Shown: one piece after another, positions 48,701-59,775 of the stretch
How positions within the stretch are numbered: position 1 is the first letter of the stretch
How the letters are laid out: every line of letters begins with the position of its first letter
DNA from: Crossaster papposus
Taxonomy: Eukaryota; Echinodermata; Asteroidea; Velatida; Solasteridae
Assembly: GCA_037893245.1 (NCBI GenBank)
Contig: JBAIAA010000534.1
Span: 620,001-684,000, forward strand
Length of the DNA stretch: 64,000 bases
Reading direction: 5' to 3'
Notes under the pieces: generated by a model
What the model saw: only the letters and a program-made list of their open reading frames with translations
Told to the model about the DNA's origin: nothing
The model's database searches: none
Position numbers and translations under genes: made by a program

Positions 48701-51700
48701 GGTATGCCAAATTTTGGCATAATGCAAGGATTAACTCCTAGCCAGGCCACTATCCCTGCCATGCAGGCTGTTCAGTATGTGGATCCAAACTACATGCAGA
48801 AGTCACCAAAGCGTGCTCGCACGCGCATAACTGATGACCAATTGAAAATCCTGCGGGCCTACTTTGACATTAATAACTCTCCTACTGAGGAACAGATTGC
48901 AGAAATGTCACAGAAATCTGGGCTGCCCCATAAGGTTATCAAGCACTGGTTCCGTAACACCTTGTTTAAAGAGCGACAGAGAAACAAGGATTCACCCTAT
49001 AACTTCAACAACCCTCCAACCACCACACTCCAAGATGTGGAGAAATCTGCTCAGTTAAAAGCAAAGCAAGAGGTGGCAGCAGCACAGGCCGCTGCTCTAG
49101 CAGCTGAGCAGGCAGCAGCAGCTTGTGCAGCAGCTGCTGCAGCTGCCGCTGCTGCATCAGCTACAGCTTCAGCTGCAGAGGCTAAGCAATCCTCGCCAGT
49201 TCCTGGTTACAGCAACAGTAGGAAGAGGAACAGAGGAGGTAGCAGTTATTTTAGCAATGGCTCTTCGTTGTCATCTTCAGTAACTACTCCAATACCAATC
49301 ATTTCACTCCCAACGTCACCTCTGATACAACCTTCCCCAGTACATGTACACACAACACTGCCAGCTGTAACTCCTATAGCATCATCTGCACCACCTTCTC
49401 CCTCACCTGCACCACCTTCTGCACGAGAGTCCTCTCCAAAACCAGAGACGAAAAAAATTGATGTAAAGCAAGAGTCGGTCCCTGATAATTTTTTTTACCA
49501 ACTTGAACAACCAAGGCCCAAGACGCCCACACCACCTCCCGCTGATTTAAACATACCAAAAGCCCCAAAGACTCCACCTCCAGAATCTAAAACTCGCATT
49601 AAGTCGGAACATTCTCAACAGAAATCCCCCATTCAAAGAGACAGAGAAAGTGTGGCAAGTGTTAGCTCAGTAAACAGTGTCTTTACATCTGAACCACAAA
49701 CAGGTTTCTGTGGCCCACTAATCACCACATCCTCACCAACTACGCCTACCTCAACCTACTCTGAGCTGGCCTCCCCGATCCTCTCACCAATTTCACCAGC
49801 TCAGCACTCGATGCCATCGGCTACCTCCCCAACAAGAAGTTGCAGTGGTTCAGGGTCGAAACGCTCAGGCAGGACCCGCTTCACAGATTATCAGGTCAAA
49901 GTGTTGCAAGAGTTCTTTGAGAATAATGCCTACCCAAAGGATGATGACTTGGACAACATGTCACGATTGCTGAATTTAAGTCCTCGTGTGATTGTAGTCT
50001 GGTTTCAGAATGCGAGACAGAAAGCACGTAAGATCTTTGAGAACCAGCCTCTTGTGGACAGTGGAGACTCGGAAGGTGAGGGAAGCAATCGATACAAGAG
50101 AACCCCAGGTATGAACTACCAATGCAGTAAGTGTTTGCTAGTATTCCAGAGATTCTATGAGCTAATTCGTCATCAGAAGCTGCATTGCTACAAAGATGAT
50201 GAGGGCAGCAACCGCTCTTCTCAGGTCAGTCCAAGTGGTGGTCCATCCTGTACCTCGCCCATTGCTAAGAGCACAGCTAGCAGCACTAGTAGTGTCACTT
50301 CTGAGACTGTGTTCACCAAGTCCGAAGAAAAGGCACCCAAAATGGAGGTTGAGCCAAAATCTGAATCCAAACCTTCAAGTGCTGTGCAGGATAATCAAGC
50401 TCCAGTAGTGCACTACCAGTGTGAGAAATGCAGCCTTGTCTTCCCTCACTTTGATCAATGGCGAGACCATCAGCAGGTGCACATGATGAATATGAATCTG
50501 TTTGGTAACTACCTCCCACAGCAGGTACCGTACAACATGATGTATCTATCCTATCCTGAAGCCACAAATGGTGTTACACCGGAGCAATACTTAAATTACC
50601 TGAGCAACAAGAAGGCAAATGAGTCCCCCACAAAAAGGAAGTTTTCTGAAACAAGTGATGATGTGATGGCACCATCCACATCTGAAAGTCCAGGTGACAA
50701 TGGAGACCAGCCTAAAGATAAGCGCCTCCGGACTACCATTTCACCAGGTCAGCTTGATGTACTGTATGCTAAGTACCGAGAGGACAGTAACCCTACTCGC
50801 AGAATGCTGGACATGATCTCGAAGGAGGTTGGGCTCAAGAAACGAGTGGTCCAAGTGTGGTTTCAAAACACTCGTGCAAGAGAGCGCAAAGGGCAGTTCC
50901 GTCTTTCTGGGCTTAATCAGATGTGCAAGTGTCCATTTTGCAGAGCACTTTTCAAGACCAAGTCGGCACTGGAGGCTCATATAAGAACCCGGCATTTTGA
51001 CCAACAAATCACCAGCAGTCAAATGGAAGCCATCTTGGCTCAGATGCCCGAGTGCGAGGATACCGGAATGCTGAGCCCTACGTATGAAAACTCTGGCAAC
51101 CCCTACTCCATAAGTCCGTGTCTCTCCCAAGATGGTGAACACGCTGTTAATCTGTCTTCCTCTCATAAAGTCCGTCGAAAAGGAGAATTGGTTATCATTT
51201 CTGATGACAGTAGTAGCCAAGATGGAGCTGAAAATGCGAATGAGTCGGGCAATTCTGATGAGTCGGGAACCAAGCAAAGAGTCAGGAATTATAGTGGGCA
51301 TGACTCCGACGGAAACAGAAGAGAGCTGCCTAAACAGTGGGAGGGAACACCTTCCAGGAGTGGCAGCGAGTCCTCTCAACAACAAATGGATGAAGACTCC
51401 ATTAACAAAGAGTCTGACATGCTGTCCCCTACCAGCAGTATGGTCGGTGAAGACTTCTATGAGAACACCCTATCTGAGGCAGGTTCTGTGGATAGAAGTG
51501 AAGATTCTTTTAGTAATCTTGACGAGGCTGAAAGAATGAGGATACGGGAAGCGAACAAGAGATATCGCACACAAATGAACCAACTACAGCTGAAGGTTCT
51601 AAAACACTGCTTCGCCGACTATCGAACCCCAACCATGCACGAGTGTGAATTGCTAGGACAAGAGGTCGGACTTCCCAAGCGCGTGGTGCAAGTCTGGTTC

Positions 51701-51964
51701 CAGAATGCAAGGGCCAAAGAAAAGAAATTTAAGACCGTTGTTACCAAACAATTTGGCATGATTGGTCCTGCCAGTGATGGCCTGCCTGAAATGTGCAAGT
51801 TGTGTGGGGTCAAGTATTCAATGGCCATGTCTGTAAGGGACCATGTATTCACTGAGCTGCACATCCGTAGTGTCAGAAAGCATGTTGGTCATGAGATTGA
51901 GAAGGATTCCGAGGACAGTGCTCGGTTTTTGTCACTTCAGCAGAAGGTGCATGGTCAGCAATCT

Positions 51965-52023
<59 letters not shown>

Positions 52024-53059
52024 GCAGCAGCAACAGCAACAGCAATCGGTACCACCTGGCCAGCAATTTTTACCTACAGCAGCTGCTGCTGCTGCTGCCC
52101 ATGCAATGATGCCAGCAGCTATCAATCCAGTTACTGCTGCTCAGATCCAAACCATTCAGGCCATGCATGCAGCACAGATGATTTCACCACAGATGGCCTC
52201 TCAACAAATGGCTGCTGTTGCAGCTGCTGCTGGAATGCTGCCAGGTTCTTCGGCAGGATCCAGTAAACAGGAAGGGAGAAAGGAGTCTAGTGTCAAACAA
52301 GAACCAAAAGATGAAGAGCAGGCAGCTCAGCAAGCCATATTAGCCCAGCAACAGGCAGCAGCAGCAGCAGCAATGCTTGCTCACCAACTGAACGTCCCAA
52401 CTTCCAGGACAGATCAAGCTCTAATGTCCTACCTCTACGGTGGTGTGCCACCTTACTACTCCCAGATGCAAATGATGTACCCTTTCTATGCTGGAGGCCA
52501 AGAAGCAGCCATGCTTGCTGCTTATGAACAGTCCATGCAAGCTGCAGGGATGCTCCCACAGCAGATGGCACATATGTATGCTGCCAACCCACTTGCTGCA
52601 GGAGCTCAGCTCCCGCCCAAGAGCACGGAAACGCCAACGCCAACGCCAAAGTCCAGCACCAGCAAGGAGCAGCAAGAGTCAACTTCCTTCCTTGGGAACA
52701 AGGACAGGTTGATTCTCCGGCCAAAGTCCTCCACAAATCGCTACCTCTGCAAGAAGTGCGAAAAGGTCTTCACGGATCGGGACTCGGTTACATCTCACCA
52801 AGTCACTGCTTGCTACCCAGGTCAGGTAGTCAACACAGAGGAGACTGTGGAAAAGCTGCCGTCAAATAGGTTCCTGTGCCAAGCCTGTCCAAGAGAGGTG
52901 CTGATAACTGAGGAGGATGTCAACAAGCACCTGCAGTCAGGAGGACATGAGAGGAACGCTGCTCTGAGACGCTCCAGCAGTAGCAGTAGCAGCAGTAGTA
53001 GCAGCAAAAAGAGTCACAGCACCAAGCACCACAGGCACCACCACCAAAGTAAGCACTGA
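42695..53059 (+). CDS. zfhx3: zinc finger homeobox protein 3/4-like (ATBF1 type) transcription factor
   Basis: A nuclear DNA-binding regulator. Vertebrate relatives control neuronal and muscle differentiation and circadian timing. The 3,454 residues compare with about 3,600-3,700 in human ZFHX3/4, so it is full length. C2H2 fingers start at about residue 101 and 288, cluster at 589-1180, 1266-1620 and onward between homeodomains, and end with two near 3348 and 3391. Four homeodomains lie at about 2038-2097 (WFRN, Arg at position 50), 2389-2448, 2675-2734 and 2954-3013 (WFQN, Gln at 50). Other features are a Q-rich stretch (1668-1735), a poly-Ala run (about 2135-2165), 27 Gln (3091-3117), a poly-Ser then His-rich tail, ALDLS (1065-1069, CtBP-like) and four psi-K-x-E SUMO-type sites (K1933, K2258, K2303, K3201). 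An in-frame TGA at 42686 fixes the start region. There are no coding introns, unlike human ZFHX3. Whether it is the single ancestor of ZFHX3 and ZFHX4 cannot be decided here. Confidence 0.97.
51965..52045 (+). repeat. CAG/CAA repeat encoding 27 glutamines
   Basis: Ten CAG codons are followed by CAA-CAG alternations, a further CAG run, and CAA again, so the tract is interrupted by CAA in at least six places. Mixed codons suggest selection for glutamine or stabilisation against slippage. The neighbouring segment continues with an alanine-rich run from about 52077. Confidence 0.95.
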
Positions 53060-53198
53060 AAATGTTGATGCTGTGTACAATTTTTCTTGTAAAGTGACAA
53101 TAGAGTGAAAGGTAGACTTAACTTATAATGCCTCTCCGCTTATATTACTCGGTAGAAAATCAAAAAAAGACTGAATGTGTGATGGCTGTAAATGTTAA

Positions 53199-53338
53199 GG
53201 TCAGTCCATGCTTCATGCGAATGCGAAGCGAATATGATGTCACAAAACATTCGCTGCAAAAGTGTTTTTGCGAATTCGCAATGCGAAAAGTTACCCTGAC
53301 GTCAAATTCACGTTTGCTTTCGTGCCAAGTATGAACCA
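53199..53338. mobile_element. MITE family 3 copy in the 3' UTR
   Basis: It shares with 29396-29548 the words GAATGCGAAGCGAAT, GATGTCACA, ATTCGCTGC, GCGAATTCGCA and a right end GCTTTCGTGCCAAGTATGAACC. It starts about 140 bp after the stop codon. The arms are partly complementary, so the mRNA may fold here. It is more diverged than the upstream copy. Confidence 0.6.
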
Positions 53339-56300
53339 ACCTTTATTCACTAAAGATCCATTTTTGTTTGAAATTCTCGGGTAACAGAATGTTTTAGGTA
53401 TGCTCAGATAGTTAAGTGGCATAAATCAGTTTCATAATTTCATGCATAAAAGTTTATTTAAGCCGAAGTCTGCCCTATTTTGCGACATTCAAATATACAC
53501 TTTGCAATTGTTAAAATGCATAAAGTAAGTTAAACTGCCAAACATGAATTATTCTATGGACCAATATGAATACGTTTTTACCAAGCTGCCCCACCGTTCC
53601 TAGTGGTGTTGTTTTCTTTATTTCGTAGGAATTCAAGAATAATTCAAATTGTTCAATGCTGAATAAATGCACTGTTTGTCATTGCCCACTGTTTTGATCC
53701 AAATAAATTTGTAGTAATAGCACCCTAAGAGTGTAGCTGTACATAATAGCCATAAAATGGTAAATTATAAACCGTGTAAATGGTTCTAGTTATATGATGG
53801 TGCCTGTATTTCATAAATTTTGTTTTAATAAACCTGATAATTCACCTGTAATTACTGTCAAGTATTTTTACTACAGGGATTGGACAGAAAGGTTTTCATA
53901 ACCTGTCAAAACTTTGCACCGTGTCTTGCATTCATATCTCATTGTGAAACGGTGCTTAGTCATAGAAAAAAAGCCTAACCAACGAAACTTATTATTTTTT
54001 GTATTTTTTTGTTCATGTAATTGAGAAGAATCCAAACAACATTGCAAAAAAGGTTATTTGTACAGAAATGAAAGGGATGATCGAAAGGACATGCGTAAGA
54101 GGTGAGAATTTTTTTGGAAATTAACGCTCAGATCTAAATCTGGTGTACAGATGGGAGGATTTGAATATCAAAAGAAATGTATAATTTGTATAAAGGGAAA
54201 ATAGAAACATGTATGGCAGTAGAGTAAATGTGGCTGATGTGTAGAATTCATTACTCACCGACACCGATTCAACGAACTATTCACCAACTCTGTGTAGATG
54301 GTTAGATTTTGTGTGTGTATATATACATATATAATAAGATACCTATATGTACAATTAATAACGATTTGTAGTTAAGTTTGGTAGTGTCCCCTCCTGTGAT
54401 AACTCTCTCAGCTTTCAGTGGACCATGGCCTATAGATGCCACTAATTTAATGAAAATGCCTTAGTCTAGATTGAACTGATCATCAGGATTGTATTGATCG
54501 CAGAAATATATATTTTTTGGGTCAGTTGTTTTGTTTTTGTTATTGGGTTTCTTTTTCACAGAGGGAGAATTTTGGGAATTGCAGTCAATGTCTCTTGTGG
54601 TCACAGCTTTCTTTCGTTTCCTTGTCATTGTATGGGATTGAATAAGTGAAGTGCGTTCACTGGTGTTACTGCATTGAGTGGAAAGAATGGCAGTAAATGA
54701 AATAATGCTTGCCGTGGAACTTGAAGGGTTCATCACCATAATCGGCGCTTGATCCGCCACGTTGGATAAACAAGTGGGACCTAAATGGAGGCATTTAACT
54801 GGAATTTGTCCTGGGTGTCACCCGATACTGATTTCTGATCTGTAGGAGGCATTCTCTTGTGAGGTTTCTGTAAACACCGGACAGTACAAGAGAAAGAACT
54901 GTGTGGATGATCCCACTGTGTATCAAGTTTTAATTATGGAGAAGGGGGCAGAAAGTGGGGCACATAATGTCGATGTCCAAGTACATTCTGACTGACTGTC
55001 AGATTGTAACTTGAGAAACCACGGGAGATAGCCAGCGTTTAATTTCCTGTAGTTGCACTTGAATATTGAGAGAAAAAACAAAAAAACTGACTAAATAACA
55101 AAAAAAGTGAAAAACTTGCATGAGTATGTGAAATTCTACCCTCCTGGCACGATTAAATAGAAATGTCAATAGCCTAAATGAAATGGTGCATATCTTTTCA
55201 AAAGGTGCAGGGCAAATAGAATTTGACTTTTGTGCTGAAGTATGTAGACTAGCCCTGGTAAGAAATCATACTAGACACCAAACTGAGGTTGCTAATAAGT
55301 TATCGATATTCACCTAATTGTAATTTTGTACAGTTAATGACTGCAAAGCAGTCGTCCTTCATTTTGTTTGGTGTCCAATTTAAAATGGAAGATGCTCGGA
55401 TTATCTAGATTTTCTATTTAAAAAAAATTTAAAAAATTGTGATGTATGAATTCAGAAGAAACAAAAACTGAGTGAGATCAATACAAAAAAGTGGCTGACG
55501 TAAGCTTCATTTACGACCAAAACACATTTTAGTTTTTATTGATTATATTGTTTGTTTGCTGCATTTCTATAATCGTGAGGGAAAAAAACAGCCTGTATGA
55601 TGCATTGAACATTTTTTGAAGAGATTTTTATTAATAAGGTCGAAATGACTAGTAACGTTTAAAGTACTACAGGTGTAATTTAAATATGTAAACGCATAAT
55701 ATTGGACATAGAGTTAAGCTAATTAGATACACAGACCAATGCATTATTGAATTTTTATAGCCTGCCAAAATATCTATTGATGCGGTGCACGAAAGCTTAT
55801 CACAGAATGAAGAAATGTAGGGCTGACACAGTATGTGTTGCCAGTGCACAGACCATTACAGATTTTTCTATGTAGTGTTTATTTTTTTGTATTGCTGCTG
55901 CGTGGATATATTTACAAAATAAGTCAGTGTTTTTTCCCTGCAAGCTTTGATTCAAGGAAGAAAAAAAATGAAAATTTCAAACCCAAAAAAAAGAAGCTGT
56001 TTGGTCCCAGTGGAAGTTGCTTAAAAGCAACGATGTCTTTTTGTCTGGTATTGTAATATGTTTATTGTACATGGCATAAATCTTTGGCCAAAGGAGTAAG
56101 AAATATGGAAATAGCTTTTTTTTCTAGAGCTTTTGAAACAAAATGAGAAAAAAAAGAAAAAAAGCTGAATGTGTAACCAGGTGTACATAATGGTAAATGA
56201 TGATTAATATGAAGTATGTTTGGTGTTTTCTTAACGTTTTTAGTTACAGAAGCACCAGTTCAGTAGAGGCCTGCTTGTATGCATGCCATGTTTTTATATT

Positions 56301-58071
56301 GTCAAGCTTCAAGCACACAACGACCAATTTATCTGCTAAATCTGAGCTTTGCTTGTTATCGCTCTTGAACGATGTACATTGAGGTGTTGTTTTTTTCTTA
56401 ATTCAGATGACCAAGATTGTATGGTGCCACACTATTTTACACAGTAGGACACTTTAAGTTTAATTGGGACAATTTAATTCTAAAGATAAGGGTGGGGAAA
56501 GGGGATATTCTTTTCTTTTGAACGTTTCTGCTGCCTTTGTGTTGGCATGTTGGTGTCTCTGTGAATGCCAAATATCTGGGGTTATTTTTGTTATGGGTTA
56601 TTCTAAAGATGGCTGCTAGTGTTAGTGTACTTGAAATGATTAGAATGGCAATTATCTCAGAGATGGGTATAGTCGGTAGGTTGACCTATGGTTGAACCCA
56701 CACAGTGTTTGTGATTGTAATTTTCTGAATGTTGACTGGAAAAAAAAGCTCGTTTAGCCACCGTCCTTGTGCATAATTGGCCGGGGTTGTCTGCCATTGT
56801 GTAATTGGATGACCTATAGAAGTCCTGCACCATTTTGTAGATAGCCTCCTTGAAGAGGCCTGGGATACAGCACAAAAAAGTAATTATATCTAAGCTAAGA
56901 ATGATATATCTGTGTAGTAATTCTCAGTGATTTATGATTGGTGGATTAAACTCAAGCAGATAAATCGGCAAACTTTAATCAACTGCACCACACTGTAAAT
57001 ATGACGTGCACCAATGCCAAATAAATCTTTTAAAAAGAAATAAACTGGCCAATTAGCAGCACGGCACACCACACAGAATTTGAAGGCGTGTATTTATACA
57101 ATTTGATGATTAATTTCAGCGGTAGTAAAAATCTAATGAAATCTGCAGAGACAGTTAAAGGACGGAAAGAAAAACAACTTGAGGAAATCAGAGCAACTTG
57201 CAATTGGTCACTGCAAGTTTTCCTTTGAGATGTAATCTGAAGTTGTTTTGCTTTTTGGAAGAGGAAAACCAAGGCAGGAAGAAATGTTCGCACTTCAGGA
57301 AGAATTTTATTAATTTTGTGCAGCCATGTCAGAAATTCGTTAGTACAGATCAATTCAAACATTAGGATATAAATTAATTTCACTATAAAAAGTCTCAAAT
57401 TTGAACAACTAATGTGTAAACCTTGTTATAGGTTGCCTGTATGATATGTCACATTTGTATTACTATCACAATTAGCTGCTAGTTGTATACTGAGGCTCGG
57501 ACTTGTCAAATTTGATTTGGTGTACACAGAAATATATAAACAGTCGGTATACAAACCATGGTGTATTTATGCACATAATAAAACCTAGATTACTGTAGTC
57601 GTCGGTAGTATTTGTATAAAACCACAGTACTGTTTGCTACTGTTCAGTGGACTAATGCAAGTCTACTCCTTGTGTGCACTTGTGCCAAACTGTCAAAAAA
57701 ATTCTAGAGAAAAAAAGAAACTGAAAAAAAAATTGATGTTCAAAAACTAAGCGTGTCTTCTATTTTTGTTTGGACAAAACAAATTTTTTATATTCTATAT
57801 GGGATGTTTGTTAATGTAGCTTGCCTGCTGCTCTGCACCCAAAACTTGTTTGCTTATATTATTATTTTCTTGCATTTTTGTACTTTTCTTATGTTCATGC
57901 AGTCATTTAATAGCATATATATCTGATTATTTTTCATTATGGTACACGTATATTTATCACATGCCAGACAAATTCCTTTTTTTTCTCCTCGTTTGTTTAT
58001 ATTGTTTATTCAGTTTTTGGATAGTTTGATTTAGTACTTTGCTTAATAAGTTTTGTATTTCTGGTTATGTG

Positions 58072-58077
58072 AATAAA
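58072..58077 (+). terminator. predicted distal poly(A) signal of the ZFHX gene
   Basis: AATAAA is followed by a likely cleavage region near 58090-58100 and then GT-rich and T-rich sequence (GTGTTCATGTGTCATC, GGGGTCTTTTTTTG) as expected for a downstream element. Chosen over earlier AATAAA words because the homopolymer-free zone extends to this point. Confidence 0.5.
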
Positions 58078-58271
58078 CGTAATGAGGTACTAAAACGACA
58101 ACTTAAGTGTTCATGTGTCATCTTTCCTCTTTTGGGGTCTTTTTTTGTCAGTTTGAAAATCTAAATTTGTAACACTGTGACCTAAATCTATATATCCAGC
58201 ACGATATAAGACCAAGGGACCCTAAGTTCCCCATACATATACTCTCTAGACTATTATTACCTAACGCACCG

Positions 58272-58312
58272 CCCCCCCCCCCCCCCCCCCCCGCCCCCCC
58301 CCCCCCCCCCCC
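58272..58312 (+). repeat. poly(C) tract, 41 bases with one G
   Basis: 21 C, one G (58293), then 19 C. It is the first long homopolymer after the ZFHX transcript and lies about 180 bp beyond the predicted poly(A) site. Confidence 0.9.
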
Positions 58313-59533
58313 AAACAAAAAAAATTCTGAGAAACTACAACATTCCGCAAATACAATGACACCAATCCCACAAAGGGAAGGGTTTCACTACGTCTCCTGT
58401 CGTGCTTCATATGTAAAAGGTAACTCGCTAGCCTTTTCTGAAGCCGTAAAACCGCAAAGTGAATGGAGAAGGGGCCTCATTGGCTGTCCTTACTATAAAA
58501 CAAAGACCCTAGAGCGCCACGATCTTTGCTATAAAAGCTGTTTCTGATGTAACTTTGACCAAAAACAAAATAATGTACAGTGCACGAAAATGCATAACTC
58601 GACAGAAGACATTCTCCTTTCTGTTTCAACAAGTTGTAAAACAACCTTTTTACGGTTTTCTCCGCACGATGTTATTTTCAATATTAGTACATGTTGTTCA
58701 ACAAACAATTGATAAAAACAATTACAAAAACGGTTTTGCTTAATTTGTTATACATAATTGCAAAACTATAATTGCTTCTACTTTCAAGCAAAAGCTTACA
58801 TAGCATTTGCTAGGCAAGCTTAAGAAAAAGCTGTTACTGTAGTGTCAGTCGCGTCAAAGCAAAATGTTATGTTTCAAACAATTGCTCTGGGGTTTTTTTC
58901 TGCTTGATGAGCTTTTGCATTTGCCCGGTGCTTCTGAATTTGCTAATTTATATGTATCGGTTCCTCTGTGTCAAGTTGAAAAACTATCGCCATTTAAAAA
59001 CTCTTCGATCCACAAAGACCACGTGAATTTAGGCGCGAAAAGAAATACCAGCGCGAGTGGCTAGTCTAGCATCTCTTATTTTGGCGCGCAAACATATTTT
59101 TTAAACGGAGATGGACATGCACAAGTCTAGTCTTAACTCTTCAGAATGAAACCATGTGGCTTTGGTCTACTCTCTAGTCTCGCGTGCAAAATATTGAATA
59201 AAACTCCTTAAAAAGACTTATTGAGACTTCGAAATTGGCTGGTAAAATACCGAGGACCTCTTCTTTAGCCTCAAACGTTTGGAGAATTTTATCAGCTAAA
59301 AGGTGAGTAAAGTTGGTCTGAATTTATTATGGTTTTTACTTTAGTACCGGTACTCAACAATGCTGAAAATGAAATGACAATAGTCAAGTTGTACTTTAGT
59401 GGAAAACGTGGGCTATCCGTATCAAATGAGGGGGATAATGCTCATGGTGACTTTTTGCAAAGGATGCATCCCTATAAAATATGTGATAGCATTGCAGTGA
59501 TGGTAATATTTTGGTTGTTATCACCCTTTGTTT
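58313..59533. other. spacer, no gene recognised
   Basis: Several small plus-strand frames (about 60 codons at 58356, 58555 and 58864) have no recognisable similarity. A donor-like AAAAG|GTGAGTAAAG at 59303 follows a CpG-containing stretch, but no start site or acceptor could be tied to it. Confidence 0.4.
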
Positions 59534-59588
59534 AAATGGCCGCAGAAATGCTTGTACCGCATGGTAAACAAATTGTTGGCGGCCATTT
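59534..59588. promoter_or_regulatory. YY1-like inverted pair, possible promoter
   Basis: AAATGGCCGC (59534-59543) and its exact inverse GCGGCCATTT (59579-59588) are 35 bp apart. ATGGCCGC/GCGGCCAT is close to the YY1 motif common just downstream of animal transcription starts. A Kozak-compatible ATG follows at 59601. Promoter function is inferred. Confidence 0.3.
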
Positions 59589-59600
59589 TGAAAAATAAAA

Positions 59601-59775
59601 ATGAACAAAGTTACTGCGCCCAAAAAGCTACCACTGCTCACGCTGCACACATTTTCCAACTCTAGGTGTGCGTACCTTGCCAAAATATATGAGCATTACC
59701 TCTTTACCAGTGGCACAATTCTTAGACCGAGGATAATTAATGGCCTACTTCATCAAATTATCTGGAATATTCAGT
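59601..59775 (+). CDS. possible first coding exon of an unrecognised gene (partial)
   Basis: The ATG at 59601 (A at -3) opens 58 codons without a stop up to a consensus donor CAGT|GTAAGT (GT at 59776). The peptide starts MNKVTAPKKLPLLTLH and includes YEHYLFTSGTILRPRIINGL; no family was recognised. If real, the first intron would run into the 68-bp satellite. Alternatively, an acceptor CAACTCTAG at 59665 would give a 110-nt internal exon (59666-59775), or the frame is chance. Confidence 0.2.

Larger units (their letters stand above)
42629..58095 (+). other. terminal exon of the ZFHX gene (~15.5 kb)
   Basis: From the acceptor at 42628 to the poly(A) signal AATAAA at 58072-58077 plus about 18 nt, no convincing intron interrupts the transcript. 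It contains 66 nt of 5' leader, the entire coding sequence and about 5.0 kb of 3' UTR. The 3' limit is inferred from the signal, the GT-rich sequence following it, and the reappearance of long homopolymers at 58272. Confidence 0.55.
53060..58095 (+). other. 3' UTR of the ZFHX gene (~5 kb)
   Basis: AT-rich sequence with no long frame or G/C homopolymer. UGUANAUA (Pumilio-type) words lie at 53738, 54316, 56182 and 56994. Possible earlier poly(A) signals AATAAA lie at 53662, 53702, 53827, 57020, 57039 and 57577, so shorter isoforms are possible. A diverged copy of the CpG-rich foldback element lies near its start (53199-53338). The end at about 58095 is inferred. Confidence 0.55.

Noticed and set aside
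42695-53059. The ZFHX coding region as a processed retrocopy
   Set aside because: The frame is intact over 10.4 kb, a 3' splice site and candidate leader exon lie upstream, no poly(A) scar follows at a retrocopy-like distance, and the setting looks regulatory. Not fully excluded without a genome search.
58356-59064. Small plus-strand frames of about 60 codons after the ZFHX gene
   Set aside because: Length is within chance expectation for AT-rich DNA, and no similarity, splice framework or codon signature supports them.
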